From a virus: a stretch of 23,991 nt of DNA. The notes under the pieces are model-generated. The model saw nothing but the letters and a program-made list of their open reading frames with translations, had not been told where the DNA came from and searched no databases. Numbering within the stretch: the first letter of the stretch is position 1; every line of letters starts with the position of its first letter. Location of the stretch: positions 1 to 23,991 of IMG/VR virus record IMGVR_UViG_3300030329_003347, one strand, 5' to 3'. Shown here one piece after another: positions 1 to 6,681 of this stretch. The translations under genes and the position numbers were made by a program.

Positions 1-52
1 ATGAGGTAGGGTGGCTTTGTACTTTGTCTCCCACTTTGTAATCTAATGCCAT
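1..52 (-). CDS. Unknown leftward gene, 5' part only
   Basis: Reading leftward, an ATG at 52 is preceded by a good ribosome binding site (AAAGGA, 7 nt upstream). It opens a frame that runs off the left edge with no stop. Only 17 residues are visible, beginning MALDYKVGDKVQSHP. The VGDKV stretch resembles the start of small beta-barrel (KOW or SH3-like) proteins, but that is too little to assign a function. It would be the third gene of the leftward operon that starts near 680. The start is supported by the ribosome binding site; the product is unknown. Confidence 0.55.
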   Translation of the reverse strand, partial: MALDYKVGDKVQSHPTS

Positions 53-93
53 TTGTAATTCCTTTGTTAATGTGATCCTGCGTTGTGCAATGA

Positions 94-119
94 GCCTGAT
101 GGGTTTGACCCCACCAGGC
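94..119. other. Stem-loop between leftward genes
   Basis: GCCTGATGGG (94-103) pairs with CCCACCAGGC (110-119), nine of ten positions plus a G-U pair, around a 6-nt loop. On the leftward transcript it lies between the 129-residue gene and the next gene. No T-run follows on either strand, so it is not a canonical intrinsic terminator. It may be an mRNA processing or stability element. A strong Shine-Dalgarno (AAGGAG, 135-140 leftward) sits just before it with no usual start codon at the right distance. Confidence 0.5.
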
Positions 120-141
120 CCGACTGATTGTTTTCTCCTTA

Positions 142-531
142 TTAAATGTTCTCCCTGGCAAACACTCTGTTCACAAAATGAGTGTCGGTTTTCGACGGCA
201 GTTCCTCACCCACTAGTTGGACCAACCAGGGATATTTTCTGTTGGCTTTTTTGTATCCCACCAACTTGTATTCTCTGCCCATGATCTTGCCAACTTTGTC
301 ACCGTCGATGTTCGGCATGTCGGCTAGTTTTTCTTTCAACGCTATTTCATAAATGTTGCCAGCGCTCTCTGGTTTGATGGTCAGGTGGAACCTGAGTTCT
401 AAGCCATTGACACGGTGGTCATCTAACTCATAGATCAGTCCCAGGGGTTCAAGTATAGAGGGCAACATTTTCATAATTGCGTTGACCACTAACTGCCCAT
501 TTTTCTTTCCCATCTTTTCCAAAACAGCCAT
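142..531 (-). CDS. Unknown phage protein, 129 aa, leftward operon
   Basis: The frame has two consecutive ATGs, at 534 and 531. The Shine-Dalgarno AAGGAG (leftward, 542-537) is 2 nt from the first and 5 nt from the second, so the second start (531) is preferred. The protein is soluble-looking, with no signal peptide or membrane segment and many Lys and Arg. A basic, aromatic stretch near the C-terminus (GREYKLVGYKKANRKYPWLV) could contact nucleic acid, but no family is recognised. It follows the 31-residue peptide gene by 21 nt and is probably co-transcribed from the promoter near 690. The position, divergent from the capsid operon, suggests an early or regulatory gene, which is inference only. 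Confidence 0.75.
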   Translation of the reverse strand: MAVLEKMGKKNGQLVVNAIMKMLPSILEPLGLIYELDDHRVNGLELRFHLTIKPESAGNIYEIALKEKLADMPNIDGDKVGKIMGREYKLVGYKKANRKYPWLVQLVGEELPSKTDTHFVNRVFARENI

Positions 532-552
532 CATAACTCCTTGCGTTGCGAA

Positions 553-648
553 TTAAATTCCAGACAGAATGAAGTTGGTCAGGTAAGCGCTGTAGGGCCA
601 CAGGCTGTAAGCCAATGACATCGCTTTGAAACCGACTGTGTATTTCAT
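553..648 (-). CDS. 31-residue peptide, first gene of leftward operon
   Basis: A short frame starts at ATG 648 after AAAGGA (spacing 6 nt) and ends at TAA 553-555. The peptide begins MKYTVGFKAMSLAYSLWPYS and is rich in aromatic and hydrophobic residues, with two Lys near the start and no acidic residues. It could be a membrane-associated micropeptide or a leader peptide for the 129-residue gene. It lies about 30 nt downstream of the predicted transcription start. Function is unknown. Support comes from the ribosome binding site, the promoter spacing and the tight fit before the next gene. Confidence 0.5.
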   Translation of the reverse strand: MKYTVGFKAMSLAYSLWPYSAYLTNFILSGI

Positions 649-683
649 TTGTCTATCCTTTAATTCTTGTTTATTTAGTTGAC

Positions 684-712
684 TTAATAATAATAGGTGA
701 AACACCTACTAT
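684..712 (+). promoter_or_regulatory. Possible weak rightward promoter towards capsid gene
   Basis: TTAATA (684-689), 17-bp spacer, TACTAT (707-712). The -35 is poor (4 of 6) and the -10 fair. It overlaps the leftward promoter and contains the same palindrome in its spacer, so both directions could be controlled together. It would give a leader of about 240 nt before the capsid start at 954. No better rightward candidate is seen in 713-953. Confidence 0.3.
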
Positions 713-716
713 GCAA
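687..716 (-). promoter_or_regulatory. Sigma70-type promoter of leftward operon
   Basis: Read leftward: -35 TTGCAT (716-711), 18-bp spacer, -10 TATTAT (692-687). An alternative -10, TTATTA, gives a 17-bp spacer. The start site would be near 680, about 30 nt before the 31-residue gene. The spacer holds the perfect palindrome at 694-708, the classic place for a repressor to block RNA polymerase. Confidence 0.65.
694..708. promoter_or_regulatory. Operator-like perfect palindrome TAGGTGAAACACCTA
   Basis: Six-base arms TAGGTG and CACCTA are exact inverted repeats around AAA. The element sits between the -35 and -10 of the leftward promoter. A near copy (13 of 15 bases) occupies the spacer of the leftward promoter at 20699-20727. 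A repeated palindrome inside two promoter spacers is what a phage repressor operator looks like; the binding protein is not known. Confidence 0.65.
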
Positions 717-953
717 GGACAGGCAATACGATTTTTGAAACAATGTTTTGGTCAGGTCAAAAACTCTATTGAGCAATTCCCATGACAGGTTTAGATTTGT
801 AAGAATTGATCGTGGGTCCAGTCGGGGCATTCCAACCACTCAGTTCTGCGAATCGAGGTGTGACGCTTGCTCGAGCATCATCGAATCAAATCATTGATAA
901 GTGTTAACCGGATAACAAAAACCCTTTGTATATCCCAAAAACAGGAACAAATT
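717..953. other. Non-coding leader upstream of capsid gene
   Basis: With 649-716 this makes about 300 bp without a convincing gene on either strand. It contains a 10-bp palindrome TGCTCGAGCA (868-877), a near-palindrome TGTTAACCGGATAACA (902-917, 7 of 8 paired positions) shortly before the capsid ribosome binding site, and a repeated CGAATC. No clear sigma70 promoter or tRNA fold was found. The 902-917 element is a candidate late-gene control site, with low confidence. Confidence 0.4.
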
Positions 954-2318
954 ATGGATATGAGATCCAGAGCCAAGGAGCTGAAAGCCAAGTGTGAGAC
1001 GGCCATCTCCGACGCAGAACAAGAAGGGCGCACCATGACAGAAGAAGAACAAGAGCAGTATGATTCTGACTTCTCTGAATTGGAAGGCGTACTTTCCCAG
1101 ATTAAGCGAGCAGACCAGCTCGCAGAGGTCGCTGGCGATCTGTCACAGCCAGCGTCAACTCCTGTCGGACCAGAAGCATCAGTTGCTCCAGAGCAGACAA
1201 GAGAGAGCCATGCAGAAGTACGCATGGGCAAAGACAGAAAAAATGAGCGTGGATTCGACAGCATCGGTGAACAGCTCCAGGCAATTGCTCAAGCGAGCCA
1301 CCCAGAATCACGCTTTGAAACTGTAGACAAACGTCTCATGTTTCTACAGGAACGAGGTGGAAATCCTGAGAATGAAAAACGTGCCAGTGGTGCATCGGAA
1401 GCAGTCGCATCTGATGGTGGGTATCTTGTGCAGAAGGATTTCAACGACAGGATTCTTGAGCGTGTCTACAACACTGGCGAAATAGCCAGCAGAGTAACAC
1501 GTCAGGCGATTGGTCCAACTGCCAATGGTCTCACATACAACCAACTTGACGAAACAAGCCGTGCAGACGGTTCAAGATTCGGTGGCTTACAGGCTTACTG
1601 GACAGCAGAAGCTGGAGCGCTGACAGCAAGCAATCCGACATTCGCACAAACAACCATGACGCTGAAAAAGTTGGCATGCCTGTTCTACTCGACTGAGGAA
1701 TTGTTGATGGACCAGACAGCCTTGGCAGGAATGGTAGAAAGAATTGTGCCTCAAGAGATAGCCTTCAAGGTTGAGGACGCAGTGATTAATGGAGATGGCA
1801 GTGGCAAACCATTGGGCATCTTGAATGGTCCATCATTAGTCACGGTAGCCAAGGAATCGGGACAGACGGCTACTACTATAAACGCCACTAACGTGGAAAA
1901 AATGTGGAGCAGGATGTTCGCTCCAAATCGTGGATCGATGGTATGGATTATGAACCAAGACTGCGAGCCACAGCTTACTGCCATGACGAGTGGTGATCAT
2001 CCGATCTATATGCCACCACTAGGGTTGTCGGATACTCCTTTCAGCAGATTGTACAACAGACCAGTCATCGCTACCGAGTACAACCAAACGCTGGGAACGG
2101 TTGGCGATATCATGGCTGTTGATCTTTCACAATACATGTTGATCGATAAAGGCGCAGTTCGGGGTGACAGTTCAACTTCCGTGCGTTTTTTATACGATGA
2201 ACGTGCCTTCAGATGGATGTACAGAGTGGACGGCCAGCCTATGCCTAACAGCGCCCTCACTCCCAAGAACGGAAGTAACACAGTTTCACCATTCGTAGCA
2301 TTAGCGACAAGGAGTTAG
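954..2318 (+). CDS. Major capsid protein, HK97 fold
   Basis: This is the 454-residue capsid subunit. Residues 1 to about 90 form a charged, helical, coiled-coil-like region matching the scaffolding delta domain of HK97-type capsids, normally removed by a prohead protease. The mature part probably begins near RGFDSIGEQLQA (99-110). The hallmark GDGSGKPLGIL lies at 280-290 and GGYLVQKDF at 155-163. The start at 954 has AGGA 7 nt upstream; a longer reading from an upstream TTG (867) adds 29 basic residues with no ribosome binding site and is rejected. Unusually, terminase, portal and protease genes are not upstream; a divergent operon is there instead. A linker rich in Pro, Glu, Ser and Ala occupies about 64-90. 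Confidence 0.96.
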   Translation: MDMRSRAKELKAKCETAISDAEQEGRTMTEEEQEQYDSDFSELEGVLSQIKRADQLAEVAGDLSQPASTPVGPEASVAPEQTRESHAEVRMGKDRKNERGFDSIGEQLQAIAQASHPESRFETVDKRLMFLQERGGNPENEKRASGASEAVASDGGYLVQKDFNDRILERVYNTGEIASRVTRQAIGPTANGLTYNQLDETSRADGSRFGGLQAYWTAEAGALTASNPTFAQTTMTLKKLACLFYSTEELLMDQTALAGMVERIVPQEIAFKVEDAVINGDGSGKPLGILNGPSLVTVAKESGQTATTINATNVEKMWSRMFAPNRGSMVWIMNQDCEPQLTAMTSGDHPIYMPPLGLSDTPFSRLYNRPVIATEYNQTLGTVGDIMAVDLSQYMLIDKGAVRGDSSTSVRFLYDERAFRWMYRVDGQPMPNSALTPKNGSNTVSPFVALATRS

Positions 2319-2319
2319 T

Positions 2320-2799
2320 ATGTCTGCACAAGGATTTAGCATTGGAGAAGGCCAAGGGAAAATGATCCTGGGCGTAACTCCAAAAGATATAGACGCAGGA
2401 GCGCAAACCTCAGATGCGTGGAGCATGGCAGATTGGACTCATGCGAGTATCATTATTTCATTTGGCGTGACTGGCGCAGCCAGCACTGTCACAGTCAAGG
2501 AGTCCACTGACGCATCAGGCAGTGGGGCTACTGCGATCGGCTTCAGCTACTACGCTGAAGAAACGGCAGGTGGTGATACCACAGGCGCAAGAACTACAGT
2601 AGGAACTGGAGGGTTCAGTTCCAGCACTAATGATTCTGTCTATTACGTAATTGAGTTGGACAGCACAGAATTGAGCGACGGTTATCCCTGGGTGACTGTT
2701 CATCTTTCTGATCCTGGGGCAGCTACGTTTGCTTGCGTAAATGTAGTGTTGTCAGGAGGTCGTTATCAGGAGGTTCAGAGTCTAACGGCAATAGCCTAA
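2320..2799 (+). CDS. Probable head decoration or capsid-associated protein
   Basis: A 159-residue protein with AAGGAG ideally spaced before its ATG, one base after the capsid stop. It is rich in Gly, Ser, Thr and Ala, has alternating beta-strand patterns, and lacks membrane segments or Cys pairs. Its ending, GGRYQEVQSLTAIA, and the segment DGYPWVTVHLSD resemble small beta-rich proteins encoded right after HK97-fold capsid genes in many siphophages. The position argues for a particle-surface or capsid-stabilising role. A strong hairpin follows it, so the capsid and this protein may form a highly expressed pair. Function rests mainly on gene order. Confidence 0.6.
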   Translation: MSAQGFSIGEGQGKMILGVTPKDIDAGAQTSDAWSMADWTHASIIISFGVTGAASTVTVKESTDASGSGATAIGFSYYAEETAGGDTTGARTTVGTGGFSSSTNDSVYYVIELDSTELSDGYPWVTVHLSDPGAATFACVNVVLSGGRYQEVQSLTAIA

Positions 2800-2821
2800 T
2801 CAGTTAGTAGCTAGAGACTCA

Positions 2822-2855
2822 GATGGGTGGGGAGTCCTCCAACTCCCTGCCCATC
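2822..2855 (+). terminator. Strong hairpin after capsid gene pair, partial terminator
   Basis: GATGGG (2822-2827) pairs with CCCATC (2850-2855), and GGGAGT (2830-2835) with ACTCCC (2842-2847), with a small internal bulge. The sequence after it is T-rich but interrupted (ATTTGTTCATTTG). It probably attenuates transcription or protects the upstream mRNA so that capsid and decoration proteins are made in excess over the connector genes. Confidence 0.55.
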
Positions 2856-2884
2856 ATTTGTTCATTTGAACGGAGAAAAATTTT

Positions 2885-3175
2885 ATGTCCATAAGAATCA
2901 GAAGACTGGATGGCCCAATGAAAGGTCAGGTGTATTTCGTCCGTGATGACGTTGGGCAAAATTTGATTGATGTTGGATCAGCAGTGTTGGCAGATTTCGA
3001 TGACAGATCAGTGGCAACTGAACCTGCTGTGGAAACTCCAGAGAAATCTACTGCATATGCAGATATGAAAGTGAAGGAGCTGAAAGCAGAAGCAGAGGAA
3101 CGTGGTTTAGAAATCGAGGGAACTGGAACAAACGGACGAGTCACTCGAGCCGACCTGATCAAAGCACTGTCCTAA
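2885..3175 (+). CDS. Small protein with C-terminal SAP/Rho-N-like domain
   Basis: A 96-residue protein. The N-terminal part (1-40, IRIRRLDGPMKGQVYFVRDD) looks like a small beta domain. After an acidic Pro/Thr/Glu linker, the C-terminal 35 residues (VKELKAEAEERGLEIEGTGT onward to DLIKAL) form a helix-extended-loop-helix pattern typical of SAP, HeH/LEM and Rho N-terminal domains. Such proteins are common between capsid and connector genes in siphophages. They may bind DNA or a capsid partner, but the role is not established. It starts after CGGAG 10 nt upstream and ends 1 nt before the next ATG. Confidence 0.7.
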   Translation: MSIRIRRLDGPMKGQVYFVRDDVGQNLIDVGSAVLADFDDRSVATEPAVETPEKSTAYADMKVKELKAEAEERGLEIEGTGTNGRVTRADLIKALS

Positions 3176-3176
3176 A

Positions 3177-3776
3177 ATGCACAAGCAGACTCCGTGGAAC
3201 AGGGTGGTGACCACCACTGCTCCGACCACCAGACCAGTCACCTTAGATAGAGTGAAACGCAATCTTGGTTTGGATGATGTCAGAGATTTCGACAGCACTT
3301 TGCAGGAGCTGATTGCATCGGCTACCAATGCTGTTCAAAATGATCTGGGCAGATGTCTACTGGAAACCACTTACACTCTGTATTTAGACAATTGGCCAGG
3401 TCGGGAAATTCAGCTACCGTATCCACCACTGATGTCTGTGACTCATGTGAAATACTATGGGGATGCAACAGAGACATTGGACACTCTGTCGAGTTCGGAT
3501 TATACGGTCGGTAAGGGAGACCCTGGGGTTCTTTGGCTAAATGAGGATAAGGACTGGCCTGATTTAATGGATAGACCACAGCCCATTGAGATCCAGTTCA
3601 AAGCTGGATACGGAACAGACACCGACGATGTGCCGTCTGCTATACAGCAAGCAGTGGTGATGACTGCATGTTACTTCTTTGATCAACCATTGCCAGTGGT
3701 CACAGGAACGATTGCGACAGAATTGCCTCTGGGAGTTTCACGTTTGATTGATTCAGAAAGGTTCCAGAGGTATTAG
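3177..3776 (+). CDS. Head-tail connector, HK97 gp6-like adaptor
   Basis: A 199-residue protein. The layout matches the gp6-like adaptor family that forms a ring under the portal: an N-terminal helical region (VTLDRVKRNLGLDD, then the LIASATNAVQNDLG helix), a beta segment with PYPPLMSVTHVKYYG at about 81-95, the motif IEIQFKAGYGTD, and a C-terminal helix (IQQAVVMTACYFFDQP). The YPPLMSVTHVKYY stretch corresponds to the usual P-hydrophobic-V-x-V-x-Y signature. The first 15 residues are longer than in typical members. No clear Shine-Dalgarno precedes the ATG, which lies 1 nt after the previous stop, so translation is probably coupled. Confidence 0.8.
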   Translation: MHKQTPWNRVVTTTAPTTRPVTLDRVKRNLGLDDVRDFDSTLQELIASATNAVQNDLGRCLLETTYTLYLDNWPGREIQLPYPPLMSVTHVKYYGDATETLDTLSSSDYTVGKGDPGVLWLNEDKDWPDLMDRPQPIEIQFKAGYGTDTDDVPSAIQQAVVMTACYFFDQPLPVVTGTIATELPLGVSRLIDSERFQRY

Positions 3777-3778
3777 AA

Positions 3779-4123
3779 ATGGCAAACAAAAGCAGACTCA
3801 GAACAAAGGTGATGTTTCAGAAGGACACTCGCACCAAAGACACCGATGGGTTTGAAACGCCCACGTGGGTGGACCAATGTGAACGGTATTGTTCTGTCGA
3901 ACCAATGCAAGGTCGAGAGTACTGGGACGCACACGCAGTTCTTGGTCAACAGCCTTTGCGTATTCGCACTCGCTATGATACGACTATCGGAGCTGTCGAG
4001 CCTGATCGCTGGCGTATGAAAAACGGTTCCACGATTTATGACATTAGAAGCATGGTCAATGTCGATTTGGAAAATCGTTACCTGGATTTTGTATGCACGA
4101 CTGGCACTGGAGTGTTGGACTAA
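3779..4123 (+). CDS. Head-tail joining protein, SPP1 gp16-like
   Basis: A 114-residue beta-barrel-type protein. It has the pattern of the head-tail joining (stopper) family: basic N-terminus (MANKSRLRTKVMFQKDTRT), D-x-D-G-F, W-V-D-Q-C, VEPMQGREYWDA, LRIRTRYDTTI, YDIRSMVNVDLENRYLDFVC. In SPP1 the equivalent protein closes the connector after DNA packaging. It follows the adaptor gene by 2 nt, and its stop TAA overlaps the next ATG (TAATG at 4121-4125). The assignment combines sequence pattern and gene order. Confidence 0.82.
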   Translation: MANKSRLRTKVMFQKDTRTKDTDGFETPTWVDQCERYCSVEPMQGREYWDAHAVLGQQPLRIRTRYDTTIGAVEPDRWRMKNGSTIYDIRSMVNVDLENRYLDFVCTTGTGVLD

Positions 4124-4710
4124 TGGCAAAGAATTGGTTGAACCCGGGAAAAAGAAAAAGGGTTTCTCAAGGTCCAAGCGACTTCAAGAATTTGGGTATC
4201 GATTTGGAGCTGGACGGTGATAAAGAAACCCTTGCTATGTTCCACAACTTAAATATGGGTTTGCGAAAAAACGTATTGAAACAAGCCACATTGAAAGGCG
4301 CAGAAGTGGTGGCGCAGGAAGCCAGACTCCGTGCGCCTCGAGGCAGGTCTGGCAACCTAAAACGCAAGATTCGATCTGTGGTTTTGACCACCAGAGATGA
4401 GCTGGCCACAATTGGTGTGTCGTGGTTGCGAGGCAAAAGTTTGAGAGGCAGTGGATTTTATGGTTTGTTTTTGGAAAAAGGAACTAAGCCAAGATTCCAA
4501 AAAAAAGACAAACGCTTTAGGATGAGGGGTAAGAGAAAGCTATTGGATTCGTATATACCAAAAGCTACTGGAACTGTGGGTCCAAAACCGTTTCTCACAC
4601 CTGCTTTTGACGCCAAGCGCAACGAGGCTTCTCACGTCATTAAAGCTGAGATCAGCAGAACGATCAGAAAAATAATCACACGACGTGGCAAAGGACGAGT
4701 CCGTGGCTAA
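4123..4710 (+). CDS. Tail completion protein, HK97 gp10-like
   Basis: A 195-residue very basic protein. The core resembles HK97 gp10-like proteins: a helix LRKNVLKQATLKGAEVVAQE, then ARLRAPRGRSGNLKRKI, a beta segment, GFYGLFLEKGTKP, and the ending PKPFLTPAFDAKRNEASHVI. These proteins act at the neck, where the finished tail meets the head. The start at 4123 uses the TAATG overlap with the joining-protein stop; an ATG at 4093 inside the previous gene adds ten residues without support. The N-terminal 50 residues, before MFHNLNMGLRK, are more than in most family members. The 3' end overlaps the next gene. Confidence 0.85.
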   Translation: MAKNWLNPGKRKRVSQGPSDFKNLGIDLELDGDKETLAMFHNLNMGLRKNVLKQATLKGAEVVAQEARLRAPRGRSGNLKRKIRSVVLTTRDELATIGVSWLRGKSLRGSGFYGLFLEKGTKPRFQKKDKRFRMRGKRKLLDSYIPKATGTVGPKPFLTPAFDAKRNEASHVIKAEISRTIRKIITRRGKGRVRG

Positions 4711-5098
4711 TCAAATTGAAGACGTCATATACTCCAGGCTACAGGCTACATCAGCTGTCACAGATTTGGTCTCCACTAGATGCTATCCAATACGCAGACC
4801 ATCCGATGCCAGCTTACCTTTGATTGTCTATGAAAGAATCAGCGAGGTGTCACCACCTGCTATGGCGAGCGACCCTGGAAACGTCATCAGTCGCTTTCGA
4901 TTTTCTTGCCAGGCCACCACTCCAGAGAACGCCAGGGAACTAGCTGCCAAAGTCAAATCGACTATCGGATACTATCGGGATAGCACCAGTACGCCAGTTG
5001 TGGATGGTTGTCTGCCAGAGGGTTCGGCAGAGGAATATGATTTTGGAGCAGATTTATATGTCGTGGAAAAAGACTTTCAGATTGCATACAGGGAATAA
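4703..5098 (+). CDS. Tail terminator/completion protein, DUF3168-like
   Basis: A 131-residue protein starting at GTG 4703, with AAAGGA 8 nt upstream. A GTG at 4685 in the same frame lacks a ribosome binding site. It shows the DUF3168 pattern: N-terminal helix (IEDVIYSRLQATSAVTDLV), RCYPIRRPSDASLPLIVYER, ISRFRFSCQATTPENARELA, and a final strand YVVEKDFQIAYRE. Members form the ring that ends tail-tube growth and joins tail to head. The start overlaps the end of the gp10-like gene by 8 nt, indicating coupled translation. Confidence 0.85.
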   Translation: MANQIEDVIYSRLQATSAVTDLVSTRCYPIRRPSDASLPLIVYERISEVSPPAMASDPGNVISRFRFSCQATTPENARELAAKVKSTIGYYRDSTSTPVVDGCLPEGSAEEYDFGADLYVVEKDFQIAYRE

Positions 5099-5101
5099 AC
5101 T

Positions 5102-5836
5102 ATGGCAACTTTTGTACAAACCAACGTCGGACTGTACTGGGGCAGTTACAGTTTGGCATCGACCTTCAACGCAGTCGGATTAACTCTTTCAAGTTCATTG
5201 GCAGAGGACACCGTATATGGGGACACAACCGTCTCTAATGCTGGTGGGCTGACCACTGTTTCTTTGGAAGGGGAAGGCTATTGGGATTCGACAACCGATG
5301 GAATTTTGGATGCTACTACTGGACTGAGTGCGTCCAATCAATTGGTGACCGTAACTCCAGTAGATCAGTCGGTTGGTTCACCAGCTCTTTTCAGCCAGTA
5401 TCAGACTGCCGAATACAACCCATTTTCCACAGGCACAGTCGGTGAAATGTTGGCATTCAGAGTCAGTGGGGAATCGGTCGGTCAGGAATTAGTTCACGGA
5501 GAAATAATGGTTGCACCAGGCACGACCAGGACCAGCAATTCTAATTCCGATTCAAATCAGCTGGGAGCCGTTTCTGCCACGCAAACAGTCTACAGCGCTT
5601 TGCACGTTTTGACTGTATCTGGATCATCACCCACGTTGGACGTCGTGGTGAAGTCGGACAATGCGTCAGGATTCTCATCTCCGACCACCCAGCTCACGCA
5701 CACTCAAGCGACAGCAATTACCTCAGAACTCAAAAGCAAGGATGGGGCAATAACCGACGATTACTGGAGAGTGTATTGGACGGTTGGTGGAGGCTCACCA
5801 CAGTTCGATTTTATTTGTTCAATTGGAATCATTTAA
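5102..5836 (+). CDS. Tail tube-like protein with C-terminal extra domain
   Basis: A 244-residue Ser/Thr/Gly-rich beta protein. Residues 1 to about 140 align by eye with the next gene product: both begin MATFV, then share a (D)DT-x-x-GD-x-x-x-SNAGGL-like block and AEYNPFSTGTVGEM versus ESYNPVAGSVGDQS near the end of the domain. The last 90 residues form a separate beta-rich domain (YSALHVLTVSGSSPTLDVVV to YWRVYWTVGGGSP), possibly an immunoglobulin-like or surface-exposed fold. It is either the major tube protein with a decoration domain or a minor tube or initiator variant. Position between the tail terminator and chaperone genes fits both. Confidence 0.7.
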   Translation: MATFVQTNVGLYWGSYSLASTFNAVGLTLSSSLAEDTVYGDTTVSNAGGLTTVSLEGEGYWDSTTDGILDATTGLSASNQLVTVTPVDQSVGSPALFSQYQTAEYNPFSTGTVGEMLAFRVSGESVGQELVHGEIMVAPGTTRTSNSNSDSNQLGAVSATQTVYSALHVLTVSGSSPTLDVVVKSDNASGFSSPTTQLTHTQATAITSELKSKDGAITDDYWRVYWTVGGGSPQFDFICSIGII

Positions 5837-5853
5837 TTTAGGAGTAAAGAAAG

Positions 5854-6288
5854 ATGGCCACGTTTGTAATGTACAATGCGTATCTCACAGTCAACACAGA
5901 TGGAACCACAGGTTCTGCAATAAACTTGTCAGACCATGTGAGGAGCATCACTTTGGATCAATCCGTTGCGATGCAGGATGACACTGCGATGGGGGATTCC
6001 GTCGCTTCTAATTCTGCTGGGCTAGAGTCCTGGACTCTGACGGTTGAGTTTTTGCAGGACTATGCAGCTTCCAAGGTTGATGCTACAATCTCAGGATTAG
6101 TTGGAGTCGGCAAAACAACACAACTGATATTCAGATCCGACTCTGGAAGTACGGCAGTCACCAACCCACAATGGACAGGTCTGGGGGTGGTTGAAAGCTA
6201 TAATCCAGTAGCTGGTTCTGTGGGTGACCAAAGTATGGCCAGCGTTGTTTTTCAAAGCGCTGGAGCATTAACGAGAGTCACATCATAA
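5854..6288 (+). CDS. Tail tube protein, compact form
   Basis: A 144-residue protein following AGGAG (9 nt spacing). The pattern NLSDHVRSITLDQSVAMQDD, DTAMGDSVASNSAGLESWTL, FLQDYAASKVDATI and ESYNPVAGSVGDQS is typical of short siphophage tail tube proteins, which stack as hexameric rings around the tape measure. No membrane segment is present. It is related to the N-terminal domain of the preceding gene product. Being the simpler copy, and next to the chaperone genes, it is the better candidate for the main tube subunit, but sequence alone cannot separate the two. Confidence 0.8.
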   Translation: MATFVMYNAYLTVNTDGTTGSAINLSDHVRSITLDQSVAMQDDTAMGDSVASNSAGLESWTLTVEFLQDYAASKVDATISGLVGVGKTTQLIFRSDSGSTAVTNPQWTGLGVVESYNPVAGSVGDQSMASVVFQSAGALTRVTS

Positions 6289-6303
6289 TGATTGACTAAA
6301 AAG

Positions 6304-6316
6304 TCCTTTCCCTTCA
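6304..6316 (+). promoter_or_regulatory. Pyrimidine-rich leader motif TCCTTTCCCTTCA, copy 1
   Basis: A 13-nt motif ends 14 nt before the ATG of the tail chaperone gene (6331). An identical copy ends 14 nt before the ATG at 11889. Same sequence and same spacing suggest a translation element, for example a pyrimidine-rich ribosomal protein S1 contact. Confidence 0.4.
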
Positions 6317-6330
6317 ACAGCAGGTGCAAT

Positions 6331-6681
6331 ATGAAAACACTATCGAAAGATGACATTTTGGGCGTAGAAGATTTGGAAACAGAGAAAGTGAAAGTCCCAG
6401 AGTGGGGTGGAGTTGTAATTTTGAGAGAGCTGAAAGGTTCCGAGAGAGATACATTTGAGGAAGGTTCTCTGGACAAAAACAGAAACGTGAGCATGGCAAA
6501 TATGAGAGCCAGGCTGGTGGCACTAAGTGCAGTCGATGACAAAGGTGAGAGATTGTTTTCTGCAAAAGATGCAGTGAAGCTAGGGAGCAAATCTGCAAGT
6601 GCATTGGATAGACTGTTTGAGGTGGCATGTCGGCTCAGTGGAATCACGGACAGGGATGTTGAGGATCTTGAAAAAAACTAA
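6331..6681 (+). CDS. Tail assembly chaperone, short form (lambda G-like)
   Basis: A 116-residue soluble, charged protein starting at ATG 6331, with AGCAGGT upstream. A TTG at 6292 would add 13 residues without support. By gene order and the downstream frameshift it is the counterpart of lambda gpG, which coats the tape measure protein during tail assembly and is absent from the virion. The middle (VVILRELKGSERDTFEEGSL and ANMRARLVALSAVDDKGERL) is a pattern common in these chaperones. It ends in LEKN at a slippery sequence directly before its stop, so most ribosomes would make this short form. Confidence 0.88.
   Translation: MKTLSKDDILGVEDLETEKVKVPEWGGVVILRELKGSERDTFEEGSLDKNRNVSMANMRARLVALSAVDDKGERLFSAKDAVKLGSKSASALDRLFEVACRLSGITDRDVEDLEKN

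Noticed and set aside
72-284. Rightward 70-codon frame over the left operon
   Set aside because: Antisense to the 129-aa gene, Cys/Pro-rich, no ribosome binding site.
720-900. Possible tRNA or attachment site before the capsid gene
   Set aside because: Short T-arm-like and repeated CGAATC sequences, but no cloverleaf could be drawn and no integrase is nearby.
878-1264. Leftward 128-codon frame inside the capsid gene
   Set aside because: Ser/Cys-rich shadow of the capsid reading frame, with no start signal.
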